In this document: positions 32,096 through 43,965 of the stretch, piece after piece
Layout: each line of letters opens with the position of its first letter
Position numbering within the stretch: position 1 is the first letter of the stretch
Origin: Ziziphus jujuba
Lineage: Eukaryota; Streptophyta; Magnoliopsida; Rosales; Rhamnaceae
DNA length: 64,000 nt
NCBI RefSeq assembly: GCF_031755915.1
Contig: NC_083388.1
Coordinates: 3,107,501-3,171,500, forward strand
Reading direction: 5' to 3'
Notes under the pieces: generated by a model
Databases searched by the model: none
What the model was told of the DNA's origin: nothing
Seen by the model: only the letters and a program-made list of their open reading frames with translations
Program-made: the position numbers and the translations under genes

Positions 32096-34355
32096 ATCTG
32101 AGAATCCATTTGACTGCTTTCCAGTGTTTCTTTCCAGGATTTGAAAGAAATCTGCTCACAACACCTATTGCGTGAGCAATGTCTAGTCTGGTACACACCA
32201 TTGCATACATCAGACTTCCTACCGCTGAAGAATATGGTACTGAAGCCATCTCCTCTATCTCTTCTTTGGATGAGGGGTACAATCTCTTGCTCAACTTGAA
32301 ATGATTTGCAAGTGGAAGGCTGACCGGTTTGGCTTTATCCATGTTAAATCTCTTTATCACCCGTTCAACATACTTCTCTTGAGATAGCCATAACCTTCTA
32401 TTCTTCCTGTCTCGGATTATTTGCATTCCCAAAATTTGTTCAGCTGGTCCTAAGTCTTTCATATCAAAGGACTTAGACAATTCTTTCTTCAGCTGACTAA
32501 TCTTCATTGCATCTTGTCCAACGATCAACATGTCGTCAACATATAGCAAAAGTGCAATGAAGTTTCCACCTGAAAATTTTTAAATATAAACACACTGGTC
32601 TGCTGCAGTCCTTTTATAGCCTTGACTCACCATAAACAAGTCAAACTTCTTGTACCATTGTCTTGGTACTTGCTTGAGGCCATACAAGCTCTTCTTCAGC
32701 TTGCATACTAGGTTTTCTTTCCCTGAAACCTCAAATCCTTCTGGCTGCTCCATGTAGATTTCCTCATGTAAATCACCGTGAAGAAATGCTGTCTTCACAT
32801 CCATCTGTTCAAGCTCTAAGTTTAGACTTGCTACTAAACCAAAAATGACTCGAATTGAAGTCATTTTTACCACTGGTGAAAAAATCTCATCAAAGTCAAT
32901 TCCTTTCTTCTGAAGAAATCTTTTGACCACCAATCGGGCTTTGTGTTTCACCACCCTTCCACTGCCATCTTTCTTGAGCTTGAACACCCATTTATTCTTT
33001 AGTGCCTTCTTTCCTGTTGGAAGCTCAATCAACTCATAAGTATGATTTTTCTGCAAGGATTCCATCTCATCTTGTATTGCTTGCAGCCACTTTTCCTTCT
33101 CTTGATGAGAAACAGCTTTCTGGAAACTCTCTGGCTCCCCCTCTTCAGTAAGCAGAATATACTCAGATTCTGGAAATCTCTTTGATGGAATTCGGTCTCG
33201 CTCAGATCTCTGAACTTGTAAACCACTGGTTTCAGGAGGTGTACCATCATCTGATCGCTGTGATGGCCCTGCTGCTGCTTGAGAGGATTGAGTCTCCCCC
33301 TGCTCAATATCCTCTTCTTCCTTCTGGTCTGCTTCTGGTATATCTTCATGCACCTCATTATCCTCTGTGGCTATTTGTGCTGGTGCTGGATTAGGACCAA
33401 AATTCTCGATACTAGAACTACAATTAGGAGACATTTTGGGCTTTTCAATGTCTTCCATTGTTTGGTTTTCATAAAATACTACATCCCTTCTAATAACCTT
33501 CTTTGTTTTCGGGTCCCATAACCTGTATCCGAATTCTTCATCTCCATATCCTATAAAGATGCATGGAATAGATCTTGCATCAAGCTTCTGTCTGAGCTCC
33601 TTGGATACATGTACATAAGCTAAACAACCAAACACTCTTAAATGAGAGTAGGAGGGAATCTTACCCGACCACACTTTCTCTGGAATTTCAAAATTCAACG
33701 GTACTGACAGTGATCTGTTGATTAAATAGCAGGCGGCACGAACAGCTTCTTTCCAGAATGGCTTTGGCAGCTTAGCCATACTGATCATACTTCTGACCTT
33801 TTTCATAATGGTTCGGTTCATTCTTTCAGCTATTCCATTATGTTGTGGGGTGCGAGGGACCGTCTTCTCATGTCGAATGTCGTGCCTTCTACAGTAGGCA
33901 TCGAACTCCTTAAAAGTATACTCGCCTCCATTATCTGAATGGAGACATTTCAGCTTCTTTCCTGTTTCATGCTCTACCATGGTATGAAACAGTTTGAAGT
34001 AATCCAATACTTGGTCCTTTGTCTTCAAGAAATATACCCATACCTTCCGAGAAACATCATCAATGAAGGTCAGGAAATACTTGTTGCCACCTAATGATTC
34101 CACCTCCATGGGACCACAAACATCAGAGTGCACCAGACTAAGCAACTCTGATCTTCTCGATGCAGAGGAACTGAAGGAGATTCTATGTTGCTTACCAAAC
34201 AAGCAGTGATTACAAGAATTTAGCGCAGCATCCTTGCAAACAATGATAAGCTTCTTCCTTGCCAAAGTGAACAATCCTTTTTCACTCATGTGACGAGTCT
34301 CTGGTGCCACAGATTTGAGACGCCTTTCCTTCTGTAATATTGAGGCTATCTCCAC
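32079..34355 (-). pseudogene. Copia integrase and reverse transcriptase region
   Basis: Integrase signatures: NHCLFGKQHR, LVHSDVCGPM, FIDDVSRKVWVYFLK, LHSDNGGEY and the catalytic Glu in NGIAERMNRT. Reverse transcriptase signatures: KNKWVFKLK, VVKMTSIRVI, LEQMDVKTAFLHGDL, EEIYMEQPEGF, KLKKSLYGLKQ, then the LLYVDDML catalytic box, LGMQI and SAVGSLMYA. An in-frame TAA at 32580-32582 separates the two RT blocks. The 5' end is out of frame with gag-pro through what look like two one-base losses between about 34280 and 34330. Confidence 0.93.
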
Positions 34356-35589
34356 ATATCTTCACATGAGTTTTGTACAACATTCCACAAATATGTCCTT
34401 GGGCGACAACTATGGCACCTTTCGTCATTTTCCATGTGCCTTTGCTGAAGTAGTTGTCATAGCCTTGCTTGTCTAAGGCTGCTCCCGAAAGTAGATTAAG
34501 CCGAAGGTCTGGAACATGACGGACATCCTTCAAAGTGATTGTACAACCAACATTCGTTTTTACTTGAATATCACCAGTTCCCATAATCTTTGCAAAACTG
34601 GAATTTCCCATCTTTACCGTACCAAAGTCTCCTGCTTTGTACGTTTTGAAGAAATCTCTGTGTGGAGTGACATGGTAGGCTGCTGCAGTATCGACTACCC
34701 ACTCAACATCTTGGGTTGATATATAAAGGCATGTCTCTTCTTCGGTGGAGCAGAGCGCCACTTCTCCTGTAACAGTGACTAGTGTCTCTCCATCCTTCTT
34801 CGGCTGATTATCTTGGAGTCTCTGCTCTCTTAACAACTTTCTGCTGTTCTTCTTCATGTGACCCTCCAGGCCACAATGATAACACTTATATGATAATTTT
34901 CTACCGTCTGTGGATTTGACTCTGCTCTTGCTCCTGCCTCTCCCCCTATCTCGACCACCTCTTTGATGTCTTCCTCTCTCTATGACGAGGGCATGTGACT
35001 GATCCATGCCAATGTCCTTTCTCCTGGCCTCTTCATTAAATAAGGCATCCTTAACCATAGACATAGTAAGTTTTCCATTCGGGACCGAATTGCTGAGAGA
35101 GACTACCAATGTCTCCCAACTGTCTGGAAGAGAGCTTAGAAGTAGGAGGGCCTGATCCTCATCCCCTAGTTGGTAATCCACAGCAGATAGTTGATTTACC
35201 AAGCTCTGGAACTCACTGGTATGCTCGGCTACAGAAGTTCCACTCTGTAATTTTAGATTTACCAATCGCTTAAGCAACAGGGCTTTGTTCCGAGCAGTCT
35301 TGGCCTGGTACATGTCCTCCAATTTTTTTCAGAGGGCATATGCATCTGTTTCCTTTGCTACATGATGGAAGACACTGTGATCGATCCATTGCCTGATCTG
35401 ACCGATCGTTTTCTTGTTTAATTTCTTCCATTCTGCTTCTTTGCTGGGATCGGGGTTTTCTCCTTTAGCTTCTATAGGATCAAACAGATCCTTACAATTG
35501 AGGAGATCTTCCATCCGAGGTCTCCAAAGTGTATAATTTGTGGCAGTGAGCTTAACCATAGCTCCCGAAGATGATTCTTCCATTGACAT
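34282..35589 (-). pseudogene. Copia gag and protease region
   Basis: The first usable ATG is at 35587-35589 (MSMEESSSGAMVKL); the open frame extends upstream only to a TTG. Gag is interrupted by TGA at 35329-35331, where a Trp codon is expected before KKLEDMYQAKT. The zinc knuckle reads CYHCGLEGHMKKNS, with the final Cys replaced by Ser. The protease motif is VVDTAAAYHVTP. The frame then runs into the shifted pre-integrase region. Confidence 0.9.
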
Positions 35590-36198
35590 TATGGCTTGAC
35601 CAATAAATAGAGCCGAATTTGGCAAAACGGAGTTAATCGTTGAGTCCGGAACGGCCCTAAAATGGTGGACTTGACTCTTCCAGGGTCAAAATATAATTAC
35701 CAGAATTTTTGGGGCAAAAACATAATTTCACAAAAATTCTGGGTCAACCTGTAAATACAGAAACTACAGGGGTCAATCTATAATTTCCAACAATTTAGGG
35801 GCTATTCCATAATTTCATAAACTTCTGATGACGTGCTAGATTATGTTGACGTGTCAACATGTGGTAGATGATGTGGCGATTGCATGGCTGACGACATGTC
35901 GGGTCGCGTGGCAGATGATGTGGTTGAGTGCGCTGACGTGTCTGCTGACGTGGTCGTCTTCAACCTCCAGACGGCACATGCGGCGTGTGAGCGCGTGAAC
36001 TGCTGCAGAAAATTTCAGACGGCGTGTGAGAGCGAGTGAGATTCTGCATTTCTCTCCGGCGAACTTGGTTGTTCTCGTCTCGTTAAGTACTTTCACCTGG
36101 TATTGTCAAATTAATTATTTGAGCAACTTTTCGAAACACTAACTTGAAGAACAGAGGCTCTGTTTCTTCAAATTTTGAACCCAAGCTCTCGACCTGGA

Positions 36199-36210
36199 GC
36201 TCTGATACCA
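36199..36210 (-). other. Primer binding site (initiator Met tRNA)
   Basis: On the minus strand it reads TGGTATCAGAGC, the classic Met-tRNA complement of plant copia elements, two bases inside the 5' LTR edge at 36213. Confidence 0.95.
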
Positions 36211-36212
36211 CT

Positions 36213-36675
36213 TGTTGTGGTTCTCCGACCACTTTAGAGAAGAAATATGAGAAGAAAAATAAAAATAATTCTATTAATCTCTTGGAAATAGAATACAAAA
36301 ATAAAAAACTTCTCTTGTGGAGATTCTCACGTGGAATCTCTCTCTACACTGTCAAATTGTCTCTGGAATTGCTCACTCTTCTCTCAAGCTCTCTTTGGAA
36401 CTTAAACACTCTCTCTCTCGGAGTTTACTCTCAATACTCCTCACTTGGGATGATATTGAGCTTGCTCTCTTGGCTTTTTTTGCATGCAACAGGATGAACC
36501 TATTTATAGGCTTACAAGGTCGGTTGCATGGCCACAATCTTCAACAGCTTCTAATAGTAGCCCACAATTGTTGAGCAAGTTGGAGTTCAGTGTTAAATGC
36601 AGCAACCATTGTCAACAATGGTGGCTGAGCAGTCTTCACACTATCGGTGCAGTGATGGTGCGGCTGGACTTCACA
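36213..36675 (-). repeat. 5' LTR of the copia element
   Basis: 463 bp with the same TGTTG...TTCACA ends as the left LTR. It is upstream in the element's own orientation. It contains a TATA box and carries one 3-bp insertion compared with the other LTR. Confidence 0.95.
36500..36509 (-). promoter_or_regulatory. TATA box in the copia 5' LTR
   Basis: On the minus strand the LTR reads CCTATAAATAGG, which would start element transcription near 36470, running toward lower coordinates and antisense to the host transporter. The copy in the 3' LTR near 31446 could start transcription out of the element toward the upstream transporter exons. Confidence 0.7.
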
Positions 36676-36680
36676 TACAA
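36676..36680. repeat. Target site duplication TACAA, right copy
   Basis: It matches the copy at 31157-31161 and restores the transporter reading frame (codons for Tyr-Lys-Thr-Lys). Confidence 0.95.
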
Positions 36681-37200
36681 GACTAAACTGATATTGATCC
36701 TCATAAGAACATTGTTGTTGATCAGTGCAGTTATGGTGGTGTTTTTATTTCCATATTTCTCTGTACTCATGGCACTGGTTGGAGCTATTATCAATATGGG
36801 TGTTTCCATTGTACTTCCTTGCATTTGCTATATGAAGATTTTTGAACTCCATCAAAAGTGGGGACGCAAACTAATGATCATTGCAGGGCTTATAGTTATT
36901 GGAATTTCAATTGGAATTCTGGGGACTTACTCAGCTTTCAAAGAGATGATAAGGCAATTGTATGATCACAAATTTGAATTACTTACTATTATCGTGTATG
37001 ATACATGTGTAACTTTAGGATTACAAGGGATTAGCAGCCTAGACAAAACTGTTTGCAATTTTTCAGCCAGCTCTGTTTTTTGACAGATTCAGTGTTCTTG
37101 TGATAAAACATCTTTGCTGTACATCAAAGTTAAAGAGTGAACACCGAATTAGAATAAGCGGTGAAACTGAATGCATAAAAGCTAAAAAGCAGTAAGAATT

Positions 37201-37428
37201 TTACCCAAAATGCAATCTTTCCCCTTCATTATCAAATCCTACGCCTTCAGCATAACCAACCCACAAAATAAAAACGGCAAATGCTGTAAAACCTCCTGCT
37301 GATGTAAACAAAGAAACTTTTAAGTCTTTGAGCCACATTGAAGCCAAAATTACAATCCCTGTAACCACTATAAATAATTGTTTCCTTTTAACGTGTAGAG
37401 CTGCCACATATATTATTTTTCTTCCCAT
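37201..37428 (-). pseudogene. Inverted fragment of a second AVT1-type transporter
   Basis: On the minus strand, RKQLFIVVTGIVILASMWLK, AGGFTAFAVF and LWVGYAEGVGFDNEGERLHFG correspond to residues roughly 125-200 of the neighbouring plus-strand transporter. Only this internal part of exon 2 is visible; no first exon or downstream exons are seen. It lies about 120 bp past the end of the split transporter, in the opposite orientation, and looks like a partial duplicate. Confidence 0.8.
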
Positions 37429-37449
37429 AAAACTTTACCTTTATTTGGT

Positions 37450-39312
37450 AACTAGCATATATAGTAATTTTCTTGTCTAGGCAAATAATATGCATGGAAT
37501 TATTAATGAAATCCCCACTTTATATTAAAGTTATCAATTTAATGCAAAGTTATAACACATTTGAGCAATAAAAATTTTACTGAGTTATAATAATAATAAT
37601 AATAATAATAATATTTAACAAGCAACTGTAAACAGAAAATAGAAAAATATTAGTGAGGAAATAACAATATATATACATATGATGTTTTTTTATGTTGGGC
37701 TTTGTACTAATTAAACCTTGTGGAAAAATGAAATGCAATCAAATTTTGAAACTAATCCGAGGGATATGTATAGCGTGGGAGTAATATTAGAGGTGCCAAA
37801 ATCTATCATCAAAATTATGTCAAGTAGTATATGTCAATATTTTATTAATTAACATATTAATATAATTTTATTATAAAAAAAGACATATTAATATAATTTA
37901 GTTACAGAAAAATAAGCACTGAATTTTGAAAAGATAACTATAATTAAATATATAAGTCAATTAAATATTAATACATAACATTTAATGTATTTACTTAATA
38001 CCTCTAGTATTATTTATAGTTAAATAAAATCAAACAAAACCCATAAAAGGATGTGAAAAAGCCTAACTGATAGGTGTTCAAACACTTCTTTTTTGTGTGC
38101 TTTTTTCTTCTTTTGATCAATTTTTTTAGGTCAAGCTCTTTTGATGAATTGTTCAAACATTTTTTATATAAAAAGAGCAAAAGCAAACGGTTTCAATTTT
38201 ATGATCAATTAGAAAACCCAATATGATTAGGGCCATATTTGGCACGACACACCTCCAACGATGTTAATTCACTTTCGGGTGGTGCGAAGACATAGAGCCT
38301 TCGTATTAAGTTTAATGGGCCTCTAAATGGGCCAGTGAAGTGGAGTCCATAAAAGACAAATATATATACCCACACATTGTCCAAGGTGAAAAATAATAAT
38401 AACAATTAAATAAAGAAAATAAAAATATGCTTCCTGTTTTTCATGTCAAATTATGTCAATCTTAAACCAAAGAAGCAAAATGTTGATAATTATGTTAAAT
38501 GACTTATGTATCTTTTTTAATAAATATAAATATTATTGAAGAATAACACAAAATTCGGTTACACCATGTCAACAAAAAAAAAAAAAAAAAAAAAAAAATC
38601 CGTTATACTTATTTGTGTCACAATTAGAAAAATTTATAAAACTACCTAATTTCAAGTCATTTACCGGTTGTACAACACAAATTGTTAAAAATCAAATTTG
38701 AATTTAGTTTACCAACCTAACAACATCTCTTATATCTTATTTTATATTAGCATTTAGCAAACTAATAAATCATTTAAATTCACACTATGTTGCCAAAATA
38801 AATAAATTTGCATTATATCTTTCAAGCAAACCCAAAACCTTATTTTCTTCCCAATATTAGGCGTTAAAGTCCATGTTTGAGCTTTCTTACTTCTCCTACA
38901 AGTACATTAAATTCAATTCACATTCAATTATATTAAACTAACGTTTATCTATTTTCTCTTTTCCTTTTAATTAACAGGGCTTTTCAATTCCATTGCACTT
39001 TTCAAAATGATTTTCAAAAATCGACCCAAAACCAAAACCTACAAAGGTATATTGCCACATTGACACAATAATGTTGTTGTAAAGAAATCTAAAATTTAAA
39101 ATCTAAAAAACCGCAAGTTGTTGATCAAGTTAATAAAAATATAAAGCAGGAATAAAAGGGACACAGTTAGATTTTTTCGGAAGTAAAATAGTTTAAAAAA
39201 AAGAAAAAGAAAAAGAAAAGTTAAGTTATTAAAAATATAAAATAGGAAAATAAAAATGAAGATTCGTAATAAATAGACCAAACTGCATAGTTAATTTTAA
39301 CCTAGAGACATT

Positions 39313-39355
<43 letters not shown>

Positions 39356-39397
39356 ATTAAAAAAAAAAAAAAAGGGGGAAAAGAGCTTCAATCCGTG

Positions 39398-39436
<39 letters not shown>

Positions 39437-39475
39437 AGCCGCAATGTAACTTCAGCTCTGTCGGAGAAGCTAATC
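37450..39475. other. Intergenic, AT-rich; promoter side of the F-box array
   Basis: Contains an (ATA)n run near 37589-37612, an A tract near 38574-38597, (GA)n at about 39317-39347 and (AT)n at about 39400-39431 just before the first F-box ATG. No gene is recognised. Confidence 0.6.
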
Positions 39476-41421
39476 ATGATGAAGGCGAATTTGCTTCATG
39501 GTCGTCGATCCCGAGTACGGAACAACAAGAAGGTAAAATAAAATCTATCAGGCGTATATATATATATATATATATATATACATACCTATAATTTTTATTT
39601 TTATTTTATTTTTACTATGCAGACATCTGACAAAACCATAAGTGTTTACATATTAGACGACGTATTGATTGAAAAAAATAAAATAAAATAAAAAAGAATC
39701 TCATAAAACATAGTATGTTGCCTGATGTGCATCTGCACCATAGATAGATTATACATATATGTATCTTTACTCCTTGTAACGATCTGTTGCTGATTTTTTT
39801 TTTTTTTCTTATTGATATATTTTGTTTTACAGAAAAAGAAGAAAGATAAGCAATTTAATAATGAGGATGATGATAGAATCAGTGAATTGCCAGAGGATAT
39901 AATGGTGAGGATAGTTTCATTGTTGCCGCTGAAAGAGGCAGCGGCTACAAGTATCCTTTCCAAGCGATGGCGCAACATCTGGACCTTTACAACGAATCTC
40001 GACTTCCATGATGAACAAACTGTCAACTACTTGTTTAATTTACCAAGAGAAGATTATCATACACTAATCAACCACGCGAGGCTAAAATACATCGACGGAG
40101 TAAATAGAGTAATTACAAAGCTCAGCAGCAAAACCAACAACACGTTGGTAGGCGGCCTCATCAATCGGTTTAGGATCAATTTCGATCTGTGTCGTAGCTT
40201 TTCATATTCCATTGATAATTGGATTGAGTTTGCTATGAAAAACAGAGTTCAAGTTCTTGAGTTGCTGTTTTATAGATATGGTGGCCTTGCAAGAATGCCC
40301 GACAGCTTGTATACTCTTGGCAAAAATCACTTTGATCCCAAGACTCTTAAGTCCCTCAGAGTTCTTAACTTAGCATCCGTTGACATCAGTGGAGAGGTTT
40401 TGGAGTGGTTGTTGTCTAATTGTCCTCTTCTTGAACGATTACAAGTTGCTGGTTCTGACGGTAATTTGGTCAATTTAAGGATTCTGGGAGTGCCTTTGAA
40501 GCATTTAGAGATTCGGGGATGTTGTATCAGAAAGCTTGAAATCCTTGATGCTCAAAACCTTGTTTCATTACACATCCAAACCACTTATTGTTTTCGTACA
40601 TTCGTCTTGAAGAATGTACCTAAGCTTGTTGACCTATTCTTTGATATCAATTTCAGTCTGGACGGCGAACATCTTGGCCGTAACTTCTCCTTACTTTCAT
40701 CTTGTCTCTCTCAGCTGCAGATTCTCCACCTAGATCTTAGTATATACGTAATTAACTATCTATGATTTTGTTTTTCTTTTATTATTATTTCTTTAAAATA
40801 TAATAACAATAATAATATTTCTTTTCAGAAACATTTAAGGAATGTCGTATATCCTGTCTTATCAAATCTCAAGCAGCTGAAGTTGATATTTGGTGCAACT
40901 AAAAATCTCACTAGCTTGCTTTCTGTAATTATTTCTTTTCTCAATGCGTCTCCTCGCTTGCAGAGACTTGAGTTAATGGTGTGTATGTATTCTTACTTGA
41001 TTAATTTTTGTAGTATTTTTTTTTTCTTTTTATGCTTTTTGGATGATAATGAACATTATTCTTGTTATTCTTGTTATTATTATCATTATTTTTTTTTTTT
41101 TTCTCGATGCAGATGCTGTCGCAGAAATATTATGATCAAATGCGTAGATTTAAAATTGAACCAACAAATTGCCCTCTCAAAGAAGTGGAAATATTAGGCT
41201 ATTCAGGTAGTCCAACTCACGATCAACTTATCATGTACCTTGCAGAGAATTTGGTTGCATTACAGAAAATCATTGTCCATCCTTCTGAATTTGATATCAA
41301 CCAAGTCTTCAAACTAAACAAGGATGACAAAACCATAAGGGAGGAAGAGAAGGTCAGAGATCATGCTATGCAACATATTAAACAAGAGATTCCTACTACT
41401 ATAGAATTCGTTTGCCTTTAA
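39476..41421 (+). CDS. F-box/FBD/LRR-repeat protein, copy A
   Basis: Predicted SCF ubiquitin-ligase substrate receptor of the large plant F-box/FBD/LRR family; the substrate is unknown. Exons: 39476-39532, 39833-40747, 40829-40978, 41113-41421, total 1431 bp (476 aa plus stop), phases consistent. The F-box is at about residues 33-75 (ISELPEDIMVRIVSLLPLKEAAATSILSKRWRNIW). Degenerate LRRs follow (SLRVLNLASVDISG, WLLSNCPLLERLQV, LKHLEIRGC). A C-terminal FBD domain is encoded by exon 4 (CPLKEVEILGYSG...LVALQKIIVHPS). The end of exon 2 is the least certain: GTAATT at 40748 gives an in-phase join. It is the first of four tandem copies. Confidence 0.88.
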
Positions 41422-41641
41422 TCTATTTTTAATTTATCAAGAGATTATATTAGTGATTAGAAACTACTATGGGGAAAAAAATTATTTTATATTAAGGTGT
41501 TTCTTAATTTTATTAAAAATAGTTACTTTATTTTAGTTATTTATGTTTCATACAAAAAATTATGCTAATTACCTATATATGAAAAAATATAAATTCTTTT
41601 ATTGTTTTGGATATGTTATAGATAGGAAGCTAGATTCTTCC

Positions 41642-41676
<35 letters not shown>

Positions 41677-43638
41677 GAAAGAGAATAAACATATGTAAAT
41701 TATGAGTTTTATATTTAAATAATAGAATGACAACATTGTAATAAATTCAGAAGAGAATGTCAAATTCTTGTTTGAATTGTGCTTCGGTTTTGACAAAAGT
41801 TGGAGGAACATATCAGCTATAGAAGTTAGAAAGTGTGTGTTAGCAGATGTGCAAATTGAGTGTTACTGGGTCCGTAAATTTGATAATCCGGACAATAGAA
41901 CGTCCATATATATATATATATATATATGATAACAACAAAAACAACAAAATATATATATATTTATATATGTAGAAATTTTATGGTGAGAACAGTCCGCATG
42001 AGGACCGCAGTATTAGTGATGGTTTTTCATAGTATTAATGATGGTTTCTTAGAAAATCGTCACAAATATTATGAAATACGGTCACCAATACTGTGGTCCG
42101 TATGAGGACCGTCCGCACCGTAGAAGGAATGCATATATATGCATATTAACATACATATATATAAATATATTAAAACAATTGATTTTTATTTGTGATGGCT
42201 AATTTCCAAATCTAGGCTCTTGGCCATATTGTACATGTAGCTAATGCATGTCTCTAGCAGGCTGTTTGTGTCTATGCCTTTTTTTCTTCTCTTTGGATTC
42301 ATGGTCAAGAAGATCAAACCTTAGATCTCTGGCAATTTTCTTGAATATCTCATAGCATCCTTTAACGGCTGAAATCAATGGTGTCGGAAAAACTAAATTG
42401 CCTTAAATTGGTCAACTTGTTTATCATGTATATACACCATAACATCAGTATTCAACTAACCACCACAGGCATAATTAAGATCCACCTGGCCATGACTATT
42501 TCAAGCACTTCCAGAACCGGTGCATAATATTCTGTGGGAAATTTGGCCCTTTTGGTTGCTACTAAAAGCCAACAACATCATGCAAATCAAAAGGATATAG
42601 GTCACAAAACACAAAATTTGAAATTTATTATTAGCAATAGAAGATTAAAGGAATAGGAAGCCTAGATCTCTTTTTTTTTTTTTTTTTTTTTCCCTGCCGA
42701 ACCATTGGACACAATGGACGCTCAAAATTAAAATTGCCAATCCTATTTGGTTTGGAACTCTGGACGCACAAGATCCAAGCTTAATAAACATGTCTTCTCA
42801 TACTTAAAATTCTAAAAATCTTTTTTATAACTTATAATTATAAAAATAGTATTTTTCATGTAAACCATGTTTAAATTAAACTGAATTTGAACTTTTGAAA
42901 TTTCTTTAAGAGAAAATAAATAAAAACAATCAATATAAGAATTTTAAAATATTATAATTTTTTATTGAAAATAAAAAAGGAAATTTAGTATGTGAGAAAT
43001 GGTTTTAAGAATAAATTTTTAAAAGAATAGTTTGTATAAACTTTTTCTCTGAAATTTTTATCTCTGTTTACATATATATATATATATATATTCCAAAAAA
43101 TTTACTACTTATTGAAATATTTTTCAGAAAATTTTATAAATTAAATATATAATTCAATATACAAAAAATAATTATTAATTTAAAAAGCATTTCACTTAAT
43201 ATTTAATAAAAATATATAAATGTATATATATATATATATATATTTTATCTTCTTTAATGCTTATTAATTATCTATGTCGAATTTAAATTTTGGTCCCTTC
43301 TACTTAAGGGAATTGAATAGGAAATTAACTAAGAACTAGTAAAAGAAAAAAAAAAAAAAAGACTTTTCATGAGAAAAATGCTATAATATTAAATAATAAT
43401 AATGCGCTAAAGATTAGAAACCAGTTGTGCAAATAATTCTAAAATATAAAATGCTTTATTTGAATATCCAGTTTGGTTTTCCAGAAAGAAAAAAGAAACA
43501 AAAAAAAGTCCATTTTGTGAATTAGTCAGGTGCACCATGTCACCAATACAACTGTTGTACGCAAGTCTTTTTTTCCTATACAATTACCCAAAAACCAAAA
43601 AAATAAAAAATAAAAAAGGTTTTTTCTTCTATACGTGT

Positions 43639-43675
<37 letters not shown>

Positions 43676-43778
43676 GGAGAGAGAGAGGCGCAATCTATAA
43701 TCTTTAGTTTGGTTTCAAAAAGGCAAAGATACTGAGTTCGGTCGATACAAAAAAATAAAAAGAACAACAATTGATACA
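41422..43778. other. Spacer between F-box copies A and B
   Basis: Holds a long A tract (41641-41671), several (AT)n arrays, and a fold-back element at 41979-42122. At about 42190-42760 it contains a stretch that recurs after copy B (about 45780-46450), with shared words such as GTTTGTGTCTATGC and CTTAGATCTCT, showing that spacer and gene were duplicated together. No other gene is seen. Confidence 0.7.
41979..42122. mobile_element. Fold-back (MITE-like) element
   Basis: The two halves form an imperfect inverted repeat over arms of about 70 bp. The left end TATGGTGAGAACAGTCCGCA pairs with the right end, whose complement is TACGGTGCGGACGGTCC; inner words GACCGCAGTATTAGTGATGG and GACCACAGTATTGGTGACCG also pair. 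There is no coding capacity. Target duplications are not clear, so the superfamily is open. Confidence 0.65.
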
Positions 43779-43929
43779 ATGGAGGAGAATCCGCTTCAAC
43801 GTTGTGGAATATCTTTAGTACCGAACAATAAGGTAAATTGAACATCTTTCAATTTTTTTTTTTTTCATTTTTTATTTTATTATTTTTTTAAATTTTGCCA
43901 TTGTATGTATCTCTAGCCCTTATTCTGAT

Positions 43930-43965
<36 letters not shown>

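Larger units (their letters stand above)
31162..36675 (-). mobile_element. Ty1/copia LTR retrotransposon, complete but defective, 5514 bp
   Basis: The element has LTRs at both ends, a 5-bp TSD, a tRNA-Met primer site and a polypurine tract, and codes on the minus strand for gag, protease, integrase, reverse transcriptase and RNase H in the copia order. It lies in the last exon of an AVT1-type gene, in antisense to it. My hand count of LTR differences is 16 substitutions and one 3-bp indel over about 460 bp, roughly 3.5 percent. The coding region carries nonsense and frameshift changes, so this copy is not autonomous. The lineage within copia was not determined. Confidence 0.96.
30013..37083 (+). 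pseudogene. AVT1-type vacuolar amino acid transporter, split by a copia element
   Basis: Member of the AAAP family, AVT1 group, which exchanges amino acids across the vacuolar membrane. Exons: 30013-30088, 30207-30814, then an exon starting at 30929 that is cut at 31161 and resumes at 36681. The two sides join in phase once the retrotransposon and one TACAA duplicate are excluded; the pre-insertion frame would run 439 codons with no other break. Visible features are the N-terminal CFNGINALSGIGLITIPYTF, LKTYSDIGFHAFGKRGR, FLIMEGDHLNKLFP, IVILPSMWLKELKFLSFISA, VTLNLSKNKISSKIAIYT, and about ten hydrophobic segments. The last about 40 residues (after TYSAFKEMIRQL) extend beyond the usual family end, so the original stop may be lost or a 3' intron missed. 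A full protein is unlikely from this allele; truncated or antisense-affected transcripts are possible. Confidence 0.9.
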
